A stretch of DNA of 64,000 bases from Laguncularia racemosa. Its lineage: Eukaryota; Streptophyta; Magnoliopsida; Myrtales; Combretaceae. The DNA is taken from assembly GCA_037954665.1 (NCBI GenBank), contig JBBMOL010000038.1, positions 4,898,001 through 4,962,000 of the forward strand. The letters are read 5' to 3'. Of this stretch, positions 49,964 through 62,234 are shown in pieces. The notes under the pieces were generated by a model. It was given only the letters and a program-made list of their open reading frames with translations. It searched no databases and was not told where the DNA came from. Position numbers and translations under genes: made by a program. Numbering within the stretch: position 1 is the first letter of the stretch; every line of letters starts with the position of its first letter.

Positions 49964-50674
49964 TATTGGGGTATAGATCCAACACATATGGGTCTATACC
50001 AAGGTTATCCTAAGTATATGAAGTATACTTGGATGAAAGAATGTTAAGCTTGAAGAAAATTGCCAAAACCAAGCGAAACAGAACCATACACGACTGCATA
50101 CACGGCCTGAGGCACAACCGTGTATAAGCCTCAGGCATACATGGCCTGAGGCACGGCAGTGTGTTGAGTGCAGAAGATCCACAGAAGCATACACGGTCTA
50201 AGGCACGGACATGTGTTGAGCCCAGAAGATCCACGAAAACATACACAGTTGCATACACGGCATGAGGCACGACCGTATATAAGCCGCGTGTTGAGACTGT
50301 TTGGGGAGACTTTAGGGTTTCCATGTATATATATATAGCCGTATTCCCTTGAATGTGAGCAGCAGAACAAAAATACATGAGTGAAAAACCTAAAACACAA
50401 AAAGGGTAATTCCTAAACCTAGAGAGAGTACTAGAGAAGGAAATTCATTGTATTTTTGATCCACTTGCTTTGTGGTGAGATAGTGTAACCCATTACTTTG
50501 ATAGTGGAAGAATTTTGCGTTCGGTGGTCCCGTGGTTTTTTCCTAAATTGGGGTTTTCCACGTAAATCCTTGGTGTTGATTGTTTTTAATTTCCGCATCT
50601 TATTATTGATTGTTGTTTGTCAATTGTGAATGGCATAGGCAAGGGGAAGAGAACGAGAGCTTCTTTTCCTAACA
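49964..50674 (+). repeat. Left LTR of the copia element (711 bp)
   Basis: It starts TATTGGGG (canonical TGTTGGGG with one change) and ends TTCCTAACA. A near-perfect inverted repeat GGTATAGATCC/GGGTCTATACC lies at 49970-49980 and 49990-50000. A series of modules built from ACACGGCC..GAGGCAC..CCGTGT lies at about 50,090-50,300. A TATA tract lies at about 50,322-50,337. Confidence 0.93.
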
Positions 50675-50676
50675 AG

Positions 50677-50696
50677 TGGTATCAGAGCACCAGGTT
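50677..50696 (+). other. Primer-binding site (initiator tRNA-Met type)
   Basis: TGGTATCAGAGCACC lies two bases after the LTR end. This is the usual copia primer site in plants. Confidence 0.9.
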
Positions 50697-50737
50697 TCAA
50701 AAAGAAAATTAGGATTTTGTGTTTTTCAATCATAGAC

Positions 50738-51532
50738 ATGGCAGAATCTTCAGGTACAATGATTAGACTTAACTCCTCTAATTACTCTATCTGGAAGTCG
50801 ATGATGGAAGATCTGTTATACTGCAAAGATTTGTATTTGCCTCTAGGTGGTGATGTTGCAAAGCCACAGGATAAATCTGATGCAGAGTGACTGATACTAC
50901 ATAGAAAAATCGTAGGATATATTAGACAGTGGGTTGATTAGAGTGTGTATCATCATGTTGCTCAGGAGATTAGGGCTGATGTCCTATGGAAGAAATTAGA
51001 GTCGATGTATGAAAGGCAAGCTGCCTTGAATAAAACTTCTTTGATAAGAAGGGTAGTTAACTTGAAATACAGGGAAGACTCAAATATGTTAGAGCATTTA
51101 AATGATTTTCAAGGACTTGTGAATCAACTGACTGCAATGAAGCTTGTGCTTGAGGATGAGATCCAAGCACTCTTATTGTTAAGCTCATTACCTAAGATTT
51201 GGGAAACTCTTGTAGTATCAGTTAGTAATTCAGCTCCAGATGGAATGTTGACCTTGTCTATGGTTAAGGATAGTTTAATCAATGAAGAGGGCAGAAGAAA
51301 AGATTTGGGTATTGGTTCTGAATCTATGGCACTTGTCACAGACAAGTATGATAGGAGGGGTAGAAGCAAGAACAGAGGAAAGAATGATAAATCTAACAGA
51401 GCAGATAAGTCAAATGGGAGATCCAAGTCAAGGGGTAGAAAGAACATTAAATGTTTTTATTGTGACAAGCCAGGACATTACAAGAAGGAATGCAGACTGT
51501 GGAAGAAAAAACAAGGAAAGGGTGATGATTAG
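50738..51532 (+). pseudogene. Copia gag remnant
   Basis: A Gag-like frame opens at ATG 50738. It is interrupted by TGA at 50888-50890 and TAG at 50939-50941, then stays open to TAG at 51530-51532. The region after about 50,945 is a typical copia Gag (UBN2 type), ending in a basic linker and a zinc knuckle C-x2-C-x4-H-x4-C (CFYCDKPGHYKKEC). The two internal stops are each one transition from a sense codon (TGG to TGA, CAG to TAG). A frameshift separates gag from the following protease frame. Confidence 0.85.
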
Positions 51533-54500
51533 ATGAAGACACCACTGCAGCAGTAGATGGTGAGATAGTGGTTACATGGGATGAGGGTTGTATTAGTCTT
51601 GCAGGTCATGACAGTGACTAGGTAATTGATTCTGGTGCTTCCTTTCATGTGATAAGCACATGGTGAGTTTTTCTCATCCTACACGGCTGGTGATTATGGA
51701 AATGTTAGGATGGGAAATAATGAAACCTTAAGGATTACAGGCATTGGGAGCATCATCTTGGAAACTAATACAGGTTGTAAACTCTTTTTCAAGGATGTGA
51801 GACATGTACCGGATATCCGCCTGAATCTGATTTCAGCAGGAAAATTAGATGATGAAGGCTTTCACAGTTACTTTGGTGATGGTAGTTAGAAGCTCACCAA
51901 AGGGTCTCTGATTGTAGCAAAAGGAAGAAAGGATAACACACTTCACTTAATGCCAGCAAAGCTAAGTAAAGGTGAATTGAACTTGACTGATGATGCTATT
52001 GTAGAGATGTGGCACAGACGGCTTGAGCACATGAGTGAGAAGGGGCTCCAGATGCTTATGAAGAAGAAGCTTCTACCAGATTTGAAAGGTACTTCTTTAA
52101 AACCATGCACTGACTGTTTTGCTGGTAAACAACACAAGTTAGTTTTCAAAGAAATACACCCAGTAGAAAAGCTCATATATTGGATCTGGTTCATACAGAT
52201 GTGTATTATATGAAGGATTTGACAATGGGTGGTGTAATGTATTTTCTTACATTTATTGATGACTACTCTAGGAAGCTTTGGACATATGCATTGAAGTCCA
52301 AAGATCAAGTTTTGAATGTATTCAAACAATTTCACTCTAGAGTGGAGCGTGAGACCAGCAGGAAGTTGATATGTGTCAGGGTTGATAATGCTGGGGAATA
52401 CAGAGGCCCGTTTAAACAGTATTATGTTGATCATGGGATAAAACTGGAGAAGGCAGTCCTAAAGACACCACAGTAGAATGGTGTTGTAGAAAGAATGAAT
52501 CGTCACTATCATTGAGAAAGTGAAGTGCATGTTATCTCAGGCCAAGTTGCCTAAGTCATTTTGGGGTAAAGCTATGAGAACAACTGTTGATTTGATAAAT
52601 CTTTCTCCTCATATGCTCTGGATGGTGATATCCCAGAAAAAGGTCTGGACATGTAAAGACATTTCTTACAATCACTTACGAGTTTTTGGTTGCAGGGCTT
52701 TTGTGCACATTCCAAAGGATGAGAGAGCAAAGCTTGATGTTAACTCCAAGCAATGTATTTTCCTTGGATATGCACATGATGAGTATGGGTACAAATTATG
52801 GGATCCTGTTGATAAGAAGATTATCAGGAGCAGTTTTCATAGAAGACTAGACAGTTGAAGATATGGAAAAGACTGAGAAGCTAGCATCCTCAGGTCAGAT
52901 TCCCACAAATGTAGATCCTACACCTTTATCTGATCTTACTGATGGAGGAATTATAGAGAACTCAGGTAATGAGTTACAAGAGCCATAACAGCAGGCTGAG
53001 GTGAGGAGATCTTCTAGAGATAGAAGACCATCAGTGAGGTATAGTCCAGATGAATATGTGATGATTACTGATGGGGGAGAACCTGAATGTTATGAGGAAG
53101 CAATGACTCATGACAAGAAGAAAGAATTGGTGAAAGCCATGCAAGAGGAAATAAAATCCTTGCATGAGAACAAGACCTATGAGTTAGTTGAATTGCTTAA
53201 GGGTAAGAGACCTCTAAGGAATAAATGGGTATACAGATTGAAGACTGATGAAAGTACTTCACAGCCAAGGTACAAGGCAAGGTTGGTTGTGAAGGGGTTC
53301 AGTCAGAAGAAGGGGGTCGATTTTGAAGAGATTTTCTCACCAGTGGTGAAGATGTCATCTATCAGGGTTGTGCTCAGCATTGCTGCTAGAATGAATCTAG
53401 AGGTTGAGCAGATGGATGTGAAGACAACATTCCTCCATGGTGACTTGGAGGAAGAGATTTATATGGAGTAGCCTGAAGGGTTCAAGATCAAGGGGAAGGA
53501 AAATCTTGTTTGCAAACTGAAGAAAAGTTTATACAGACTGAAACAAGCTCCAAGGCAGTGGTATAAGAAGTTTGAGTCCTTCATGATTGATCAGGGTTAT
53601 ATCAGGACTGCTACAGGCTATTGTGTCTTCATTAAAAAGTTAACCAGTGGTGAGTTTATTATATTGCTACTTTATATAGATGATATGCTGATTATTGGCA
53701 GGGATGCCAAGCAGATCAAAGAACTGAAGATTACATTGTGTAAGTCTTTCACCAAAGACTTAGGACCCGCTAGCCAAATTCTGGGTATAAGGATTAATAG
53801 AGATAGGAAGTGCCAGAAGTTGTGGTTATCACAGGAGAGGTATATTGAGAAGGTATTAGAGAGATTTAACATGAGCAAAGTAAAAGCTGTCTACTCTCCA
53901 CTTGCAAGTCACTTCAAACTGAGTTCAGCTCAGTGTCCAAAGAGTGAGGTAGACAAGGAAGATATGAAGAAAGTCCCATATGCTTCAGCAGTGGGAAGTC
54001 TTATGTATGCCATGGTGTGTACTAGGCCTGACATTGCTCATGCTGTAGGTGTGGTGAGTCGCTATCTCTCAAATCCAAGCAAAGAGCACTGGATAGCAGT
54101 TAAGTGGATTCTCAAGTATCTCAGGGGCACTTCCAGGTTATGTTTACAGTTTGGTGTGATAATAAATCTGCACTAGAGGGGTTTTCAGATGCTGACATGG
54201 CTGGTGATTTGGATTCTAAGGAAATCCACTTCAGGTTATCTGATTACTTATGCAGGGGGAGCAGTGTCTTGGCAATCGAAGTTACAGAAGTGTGTTGCAC
54301 TTTCCACTACTGAGGCTGAGTATATTGCTGTAACAAAAGCCTGCAAAGAAGTCTTGTGGATGAAAAAGTTTTTAGAAAAGCTGGGTCAAAAGTAGGAAGA
54401 GCTGAAGCTGTACTATGATAGTCAGAGCGCTATACATTTCAGTAAGAATCCGATGTTCTACTCCAGATCAAAACATATTGATGTTAGGTATCATTGGATC

Positions 54501-54610
54501 AGGGATGTGCTAGAGTCTAAACAGTTGAAGCTTGAGAAGATTCACACTGATGATAATGCATCAGATATGATGACAAAGGCTCTACCCAAAGAGAAGATTG
54601 TTTGATGCAG
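51533..54610 (+). pseudogene. Copia pol remnant: protease, integrase, reverse transcriptase, RNase H
   Basis: The order is as follows. The protease has the D-S-G-A motif at about 51628-51639, preceded by TAG at 51619. The GAG-pre-integrase His/Cys finger is near 52,010-52,125. The integrase core has HTD near 52,190, VDNAGEY near 52,385, and the NGVVER glutamate block near 52,480, which is preceded by TAG at 52474. The reverse transcriptase runs from about 53,000 to 54,150 with YIDDM at 53673-53687 and TAG at 53469. RNase H ends with the ALSTTEAEY, DSQSAIHF and SKHIDVRYHWIR blocks. Frameshifts are visible near 51,650, 52,175, 52,503, 52,845 and 54,150-54,250. The copy encodes no intact polyprotein. 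Confidence 0.9.
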
Positions 54611-54647
54611 GAAGATTGCAGAGGTGATGGAACCTCCCATATGAGTT

Positions 54648-54659
54648 GGAGGGGAAGTT
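54648..54659 (+). other. Polypurine tract of the copia element
   Basis: GGAGGGGAAG lies just before the right LTR start TGTTGGGG at 54660. Confidence 0.8.
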
Positions 54660-55371
54660 TGTTGGGGTATAGATCCAACACATATGGGTCTATACCAATG
54701 TTATCTAAGTATATGAAGTATAATTGGATGAAGGAATGTTAAGCTTGAAGAAATTTGCCAAAACCAAGCGAAACAGAACCATACACGGCTGTGTATAAGC
54801 CTCAGGCATACACGGCCTGAGGCATGGCCGTGTGTTGAGTGCAGAAGATCCACAGAAGCATACATGGTTGCATACACGGTCTAAGGCACGGACGTGTGTT
54901 GAGCCCAGAAGATCCATAGAAACATACACGGTTGCATACACGGCCTGAGGCACGACCGTGTATAAGCCGCGTGTTGAGACCGTTTGGGGAGACTTTAGGG
55001 TTTCCATGCATATATATATATATATATATATATATAGCCGTATTCCCTTGAATGTGAGCAGCAGAACGAAAATACATGAGTGAAAAACCTAAAACACAAA
55101 AGGGTAATTCCTAAACCTAGAGAGAGTACTAAAGAAGGAAATTCATTGTATTTTTGATCCACCTGCTTTGTGGTGAGACAGTGTAACCCATTACTTTGAT
55201 AGTGGAAGAATTTTGCGTTCGGCGGTTCTGTGGTTTTTTCCCAATTGGGGTTTTTTACGTAAATCCTTAGTGTTGATTGCTTTTAATTTCCGCATATTAT
55301 TATTAATTGTTGTTTATCAATTGTGAATCGCACAAGCAAAAGAAAGAGAATGGGAACTTCTTTTCCTAACA
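54660..55371 (+). repeat. Right LTR of the copia element (712 bp)
   Basis: It keeps the canonical TG..CA ends. Compared with the left LTR it lacks one ~35-bp CACGGCC module near 54,790, has an extra short segment near 54,868, and shows a longer TA tract (about 55,010-55,035) at the TATA position. The right target duplication ATTAT follows at 55372-55376. Confidence 0.93.
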
Positions 55372-55490
55372 ATTATAAAATAGATTTTAGCTTCAAAATT
55401 TAATTAGGAATCTATAGATTATAGAATAAGGAATGAATAAGATTTCATATTTTATTTATCTTATACTCGTTCATTATTACCTATTAAAAG

Positions 55491-58326
55491 TAGTATAATT
55501 ACGGGTTCTTCCATGGAGAAGTACATGATATAAGGACAATTGTAATTTTTACGGTACTCATAAAAAATATGCACGGATAGGTAATATTATAATAATTATG
55601 CAATTTGATGTAGAATTGAGGATTAACTTACTACACTATGAACCTGCAAAGTGACAAACAATTGGTTGGTTTTTATTACTATGAGGACCTTTATGAATTA
55701 TTTTGGCGTTTACGAACAAAAGGAAAATTATGAATCTTGTGGGTTGTATAAGAACAAATCGTCACGAGATTTTTGAGTGTTTTCATAAAAAAAATTAATT
55801 ATTGTTACGAGATAGAAGGAGAATCATGCAAGAAAGTAAGGTTATGGTGGGCTGAGAATAATTATTATTAGATATCTTGTGTTTTTATGGAAATATTTTG
55901 ATATTTACTCACTTGATATATTTCAATATTTTTTGTTATGCCTCCTTGGTGTTGATGCAGAATGCCATATAATCATCAAATCATCAAAACCCATATGTTA
56001 AACTACATGAACTTTTGGAAATAAAAGAGTAGAAAAATCAGAACAGGAGCAAGAAGATGCCAACAATGGGAGAAAAAGTAAAGACGAGTGGGTTATGATC
56101 CATCGATGGTGATTGGTCATGCACTCCATCAATTAAAGATAGGTATTATTGGCTACAGATCTTGTCGTGTTTACTATCTATTTAGTATTTTAAAATAAAA
56201 ATTACCCCATTAAGACGCCATGTATGTGCTTTTGCATCTGTGATAAGAGAACGAAGAAAGGCGACGTGCTACTCGCCAAGAGAAAGGTCAACTCGTGAAT
56301 ATATGGCCTTGGATTTTCTAAAGACAACTTGCCTATCATCAATAATAAAAAAAAGGAACTCATATCTCCATAGCATATTATTCCTCATAAAGTTATCCAA
56401 ATTTTGAGTTATTTAATATGGTTGGGTGGAATTAATCCAAACACGTTGCAGCACTCATATCACATGTCAATGCATATAAACAGTGAATGCTATAAAAAAA
56501 ATTAGACTACTATAGAACTTTATGACCAGATAAATATTCATTGTATCCAACTTTCAGTTTTGAGTGTATTCTCGTTATAATTATATGTACCCATTTGGAT
56601 AAAGAATTATTATATAATTATAAAAGTTTGTTTTATCGGACTAAGTATATATATAATTGATAAAAATATGTATGAGACAGAAGTTTAAAAAATCAAATAT
56701 TTAAACCTTTATGACCCATTCTTTGCATACATCAAATATTTGGCCCTTTATGACTCATTCTTTGCATACTTTAATTAAATAAAAGAAAAATTATTTTGAA
56801 GGGTTCCGTTTTCAACTTTCGCTAAATCTAGTGAAGATATTGCGGCCAACAGTTAGCAAGAGACCTACACGGAAGATATCGTTAAAGTTTCAGTGCATCA
56901 TTTATGTTTACGTCAAGAACTTAATTTGGTTATATGTGGGTCGAGGATACTAAGTTTCATCATTCGGAATATCGTTATAATAATTTACCCCAAACATTTG
57001 TCAGATTCACACGATCATAACATTTGCTATTACCATATGCATGAATCGATATTATAAAAGTACATAAACTCATATTGCCACGGTTGAGGGAGCCAAATAA
57101 TACGAAAAATCTGTTAAAATAATATAATTTTTAAAAAATAATTATGAAATAGAGTATAAAAATAAGTTGTAGAGGTGTAGACTTGAAAATAAGTGGTTGA
57201 AAGCACAACTAAAGATACGGATCATATGTATGCCTTTAAGCAATTATACTAGTACACACGTGGAATCCCACCGTTCAATAATTTCATTTCACAATCTACC
57301 ATCTAACAATTGGCCACATGTATTATAAAAACCTAAAAAATAAAAGTATGTATGCAAACCTATAAAAGTATCATGCAAACCTAATTTTACAAGATCACTG
57401 ACACTACAGTGTAAATATAATAAAACAAATGCAGAAACAATACACATTGATTTTTATTTTTCTCCCACAAACTCTCTTCTCCTTTTGTTCTTCTGTCTTA
57501 CACAGGAAGAAGAACAACTTTTGAGTCTACGGAGAGTTGAGGAGTTGAACAAGTTTATTGAGATTGTCTCATTTCCTAAAAAAAAAACTCCATTAAGCTA
57601 TATTTTGGTATGTATTTTTACCAATAATTAAAGTTTTTTTTTTCTTTTATTATGTTAGTTTTCACCTTTTGAAAACTTTTGTTGTGATTCTTTGTAATCC
57701 TTCCCTCCCCCCCCTCTCCTTAAATACCAATACTTGTTGTTAGTTTGTAGTGTGTTAGATATGATTTATGTAAATATTGTAATATGTAGCATGCGGTAGT
57801 TAATTTTTCTACGACTATGAGAAAAAGGTCAACATTATACAGACGAAAAATTTCACAATAATTTTAAATGCAAAATTTTGGTTCATTATTTATATTGTTA
57901 TAAAAAACATTTGTAATTGAATAATCTTTACAAAAATAATTTAAACAAATACCTATTCATGAAAATGTTAATATTAACTATTTTTAACTGAAAAAATTTT
58001 ATGTATGAATTTAATAATTCGAAATCTTTTCAATTTTAGAATTTTGGTATTTTTCAACAAAATTACGGATTTTTTTTTATTTCTAAAAAAAATTAAGAAA
58101 TTTTCAGTTTATTAATTTTTTTTTTATAAACTAATCTTTCTTCTATTCTCATTTAAAATTGTAATTTTTTTATGAAAAATTTAAAATTATAAAAGTAATT
58201 TTTTTTTATTTTATATAAAATGATCATTGTTGTGCATTAATCCTTAACTTAGACTTGCATATTTATAATGTTGAATCGTTACTTGTACACTGCTAACATA
58301 TTTTTTGTTTTTGTTGTGCATATTAG
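55491..58326. other. AT-rich intergenic DNA, no gene seen
   Basis: No coding region was recognised. A C/T-rich segment at about 57,450-57,560 resembles a leader and could be the promoter region of the decayed plant-mobile-domain sequence that follows, but this is weak. Confidence 0.4.
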
Positions 58327-60240
58327 ATGGAGTCTAGACCATTCAATCAATCTATTTTGAGGCAGTAGGAAGGACATCGTTCACAAATTGTTTGGGATAG
58401 AGAGGTAAACTACATGCAACTTGTGAAATCGGTCACTTTATGTTTCATTGCCAATGTTAGAATATTTCACTTATTTACTTTTAGGATCAATCATGGCTTA
58501 TCATTCGACGTCACGAGTTATCACTTTGACATGTAGATGGAGCCATATCTGTAGTTGACGGATTTCTAAGGTGTGAGCTGCCTACCCTTTATACAACTAG
58601 ATTAGGATATGATCACTGTCTTGGTTGAGTGGTGGGGGCCAAAGATGCACATGTTTCACATGTTGGTTTAGTGGGGGGGGGTGGGTGGAGGATGTAGCTT
58701 TGGGATATGTACTGGGTTCTGTTAAACCACGCAGATGCTGAGCAAGTTGCATGTCATATGCATGCGTACATCTTTACAATTGCTTGGTGGATTTATCTTT
58801 ACCGATAAATCAAGTGCACTTGTACATAGTATGTTTTTGCCATTGCTATAGTACTTTGATGTGATAATCAAGTACAACTAGGTGTCCACATGTTTGGCTT
58901 GGTTGTATCGTGAGCTTTGTGTTACATTTATCTCATTGGCTCACGAGATTAGAAGGGCAGCGATACTCCTATAGGTTTAAGCATGAGATAGATTCCCTCA
59001 TATAGCGTCTGTTAGTCACCAAGATTTATTATAGAGGTTGGAGCTCCCTCGGTCACACAATGGAGAACGAGCTTGGACACTCAGTATCACCCAACCTATG
59101 TTGTAGCCGCTTATCGAGATGCTCTCAATAGGTAGAATGTTGAGTAGGTATTTCTTCAACCTTTTTTTGATTTTCCATTTCATCATAAGCATCATTACAC
59201 CTAAATCTTACTTACTACCCTTTTGGCCAAGTGGGAGTCGTACATAGGAAATTTGATTCACATCTTACCACCTTTTTGCAGAGTAGGCAAACACATTTAG
59301 ATTGCTTGGATGCCGCTTATATGTTTCCACATAGTTGAGTGGCATTTCTCAAACCACGTTGCTAAGTAGTTTAGGGGTTGCCAATATATTTCATAGGATG
59401 TTAACACATAGCCCAAGCTTTATCAGATCGAATTGTGTGAAAGGGTTGATACAAATTAGCCAATATAGCATGCACCGTGCATAACCTTAAAGGATGAGTG
59501 TTTGCTTTGTTGTTTTGCATACAAGGCCTTTGTAGGGTGTAGTAGAGATACATGAGGTGGTTTAGATCTATCAGTTGTCGATATATAGGATGTACATGAG
59601 CAGTTCTTAGATATTTAGTAAGTAAAACATCAATACTAGTAGGGTGATGCATTGCATATCTGATACAAATTTAATTTAATGTTCAGTTGTAACATGTAGG
59701 CTAATACATTATAGTAAATCCACTTATCCTCAGATCATACTGCTACTGTTGCTCTAGCTTATCATAGTATTGAGTTTATACATGATTACAAGGGAAGACG
59801 TTATACCCATAGGCTCACCAGATTAAGGGCACAGAGGTTAAGGCAGAGGTACAACCTGTTGACATTTGGTAATAGTAGTAGTCGATTCTTGCACATCGTA
59901 GGACTACGGGACATAGATGACCTCAAAATTGAACTTAGGCATAGGAAAATCTAGTATAAGACCAACAACTCCCACCGGATGTCGATGAGATGGATGACAG
60001 CTTAGCCTCAATGCTTAGCACATATGTCACACTACATCGTCATTCTATTAGTGGTCTTTTCTCTACACCACTTACTCTACAAAAGAGACATACCAATAAG
60101 CAATCGATGTATTAGGGTGAATCTTCATAGCTTGCTACAAATTGGAGTTCGGTGCCTCCTTGTGACTTCAATGATGCCCCCCTAACATCGTCTAACATAA
60201 GAGTCACAGGTTTCTCTTCCTCTAGATGCAAGGTCGATTA
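58327..60240 (+). pseudogene. Decayed plant mobile domain (PMD) coding region, MULE-type origin likely
   Basis: Opening at ATG 58327, the translation in shifting frames follows the plant mobile domain (aminotransferase-like, PF10536). It gives RCELPTLYTTRLGYDHCL near 58,570-58,625, LVEWWGPKMHMFHM near 58,620-58,665, AYIFTIA followed by GFIFTDKSSALVH near 58,765-58,830, CLAWLYRELC at 58891-58920, and PLICFHIVEWHFSNH near 59,312-59,357. In-frame TAGs and several frameshifts interrupt it, so no full protein is made. PMD sequences occur in Mutator-like transposons and in domesticated genes (MAIN/MAIL type). Without terminal inverted repeats I cannot say which this was. The tail up to about 60,240 fits the variable C-terminal region. 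Confidence 0.75.
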
Positions 60241-62230
60241 GACAGCACATAAACACATTTTCGTAGTTGATACAACAATTTAATAAGAGAAGGAACAATA
60301 AGGGATATGATACTATTTTATCTTATTTGATATGTAAATCTTTTATTGACATTAGTGGTTCATATAAATTACTACTTGAAATTTATAAATTTATTAACAT
60401 TTTTTAATAAATTATTTTTTCCCTATTTTTATGTTTACACTTCTACATTTTTTTTTATCAATTATTCATAAGATTTTTTTATAATTCTTTTCATAAAATT
60501 TATTTATGATTTTTTTACATGATTTTCTCATAATCTTGTTTCTAATGATAAATTTTCTCAAATTATTATTTTTTGTTTTAAAAAAATTAAAAGTTCAATA
60601 ATAATAATAATAATAATTCATCTTTATGTATGTAATTTTCCCTAGCATCTATATAAGATGTTTCAAATCATTAGAGGTAGTATTTTTTTTTTTTTTTTAA
60701 GTATCGATACAACATAGCATGCGGGGATTTTGTCATTTTCATTGGATTGGAGGCAACAAATCTTAGTTATGTAAGTGGGTATTAAAGATAAGGTATATCG
60801 AATTGGACCAATATTAAGAGGATGCTATATGTAATCACATCATTGACCCCACTTCTGGAGTGAATGAACATTTGTGGCCTTTAGAAATAAGACTTTTCGT
60901 ACATCCTACTCATGGAGTATTGTACTTTGATATTGGTAAAAAGAATTTTATTTACAGTTTGTGAAATAGAATCATTAGGTACAACTTAAAGCATAATGAG
61001 AGTGATGACAAGTTTAGAGAGGGGATTCGTTAGTTTTTGGGTGAAAATGGCTAGCATCTTTGGTTCACTTGTTAAGAACAAAAGTGGCTCAAAGTTCATA
61101 GTCATGAGAGGATGTTATTGTTGCAACGTCAAAATTTGAATCTTATCATTTTGAGTACCAAGTAAAAAGGATTGATTCGTTTATGAGAGGCGGCCTCTTA
61201 ATGATGATGCAGACACCATTCATTGGGAGAGGCTGAGGTTAGGGGGGCTTGCATGGGTTGAGAGGCTTATGCAGGTTGACTTAACTCATATTGAGATGCG
61301 GGTGGGTCATTCTCTTATCTAGGAAAATGGAGGTGAGATTGTCCTACGCACATTACACAAATAGGGTCGTAGCTTTTAATGCAGGCTCAACCAATGCTCG
61401 TGGTGACATTTAGGAGGAGGATAAGGTAGCGTTGGGCTCCTTTACATATATCGTTTAGTTTGTTTATTTATTTATTTTAGATCATTTCCAATCTATGACA
61501 TTGCATTGGTACAATTTCTCTTTAATGTTGTGTTATGTTTAAATGTAACTTATAGTTATAGATGGCCGTAGAGTGTGATTTGCAGTAGTTGGTGGTGAAT
61601 AGAGTAAGAGATTTTGAGGCTGGAGTTTGCTTTGTATATATTGTCTTGATAGGGATACATGCAAATTGCTCGTGAAGTGATATTGGGCTTGGTTAGTCAA
61701 ATGTGCACGTTTAGAGAAGGGCTATGATGTACTGATGATTTTAATTAAAAATAAAGCTATGAGTTTAATTTAAAATTACAAACTTGAAACGAGAATTGTA
61801 TACCAAACTAAAAATTTCGGTGGCTTGAGCTATGATCACGATTTTGACTTATGATTTTATGTGAGTTCACTTAAAATGGTAAGTCCAACTAATGAGTTTT
61901 TAGCAAAATGAAATTGTGTGTTGAAATCATTGTTTTTAGTGTGCAATATTTTTGTCATTAGTTTCATATGGTCCATATCATGAAGAGTGTTTTAAATGAT
62001 GGTGTCAGTGTGTGTCCTTTTTTATTTTATTTTATTAAGATGGAAGTGTTTTCTTAAATGAGTATTCCATTTTGGATCAATATCAGTTTTTTCAATCAAA
62101 CTCGGACAAATTCCGGTTTTCCTGCGCCTAAGAGGTCCCAAATGTTGGAAAAAAAATTAATTGCTAAAATTTACTTAAAAAGGAAAGCATTATATTTATA
62201 TTGGAAAAGAGCAAAACTTGTTATAATAGT
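60241..62230. other. Intergenic DNA, part probably transposon-derived
   Basis: An (AAT)n tract lies at about 60,597-60,618 and a T-run at 60,680-60,700. Between about 60,720 and 61,480 the composition is more balanced, as in former coding DNA, and may continue the decayed transposon upstream. I could not assign a protein family. A minisatellite was not seen. Confidence 0.35.
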
Positions 62231-62234
62231 AAAT

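Larger units (their letters stand above)
49964..55371 (+). mobile_element. Degenerate Ty1/copia LTR retrotransposon, 5.4 kb
   Basis: LTRs of 711 and 712 bp (49964-50674 and 54660-55371) flank gag and pol in copia order: gag, protease, integrase, reverse transcriptase, RNase H. The primer site TGGTATCAGAGC (50677-50688) complements the 3' end of initiator tRNA-Met. A purine tract GGAGGGGAAG lies at 54648-54657. The target duplication is ATTAT. The pol sequence resembles the TNT1-94/Tork type from memory. The two LTRs differ by about 6-8 percent in the parts compared by eye, plus indels, and both reading frames are broken many times. The copy is old and not autonomous. No host gene is interrupted; the target is another repeat. 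Confidence 0.96.
49455..55490. mobile_element. Second copy of the 12.1-13.3 kb repeat, split by the copia insertion
   Basis: The left part (49,455-49,963) and right part (55,372-55,490) together follow the same order of sequence as 12,748-13,299. This includes AAGTATAGG, the CATAAGTTAATAAC/TATAAGTTAATAAG word, the C/T-rich block, CTATAGGTTTTATAG/CTATAGATTTTACAG, and the TATAAAATAGATT word just after the insertion point. The right end ATACTCGTTCATTATTA corresponds to ATACTTGCTCACCCCTA. The left end of this copy could not be located. The copia target duplication ATTAT lies inside it. Confidence 0.7.

Noticed and set aside
50010..50400. Overlapping minus-strand frames in the left copia LTR (and equivalents at 54,705-55,077)
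   Set aside because: They arise from the repeated CACGGCC modules read in antisense. Both LTRs show them and they carry no domain.
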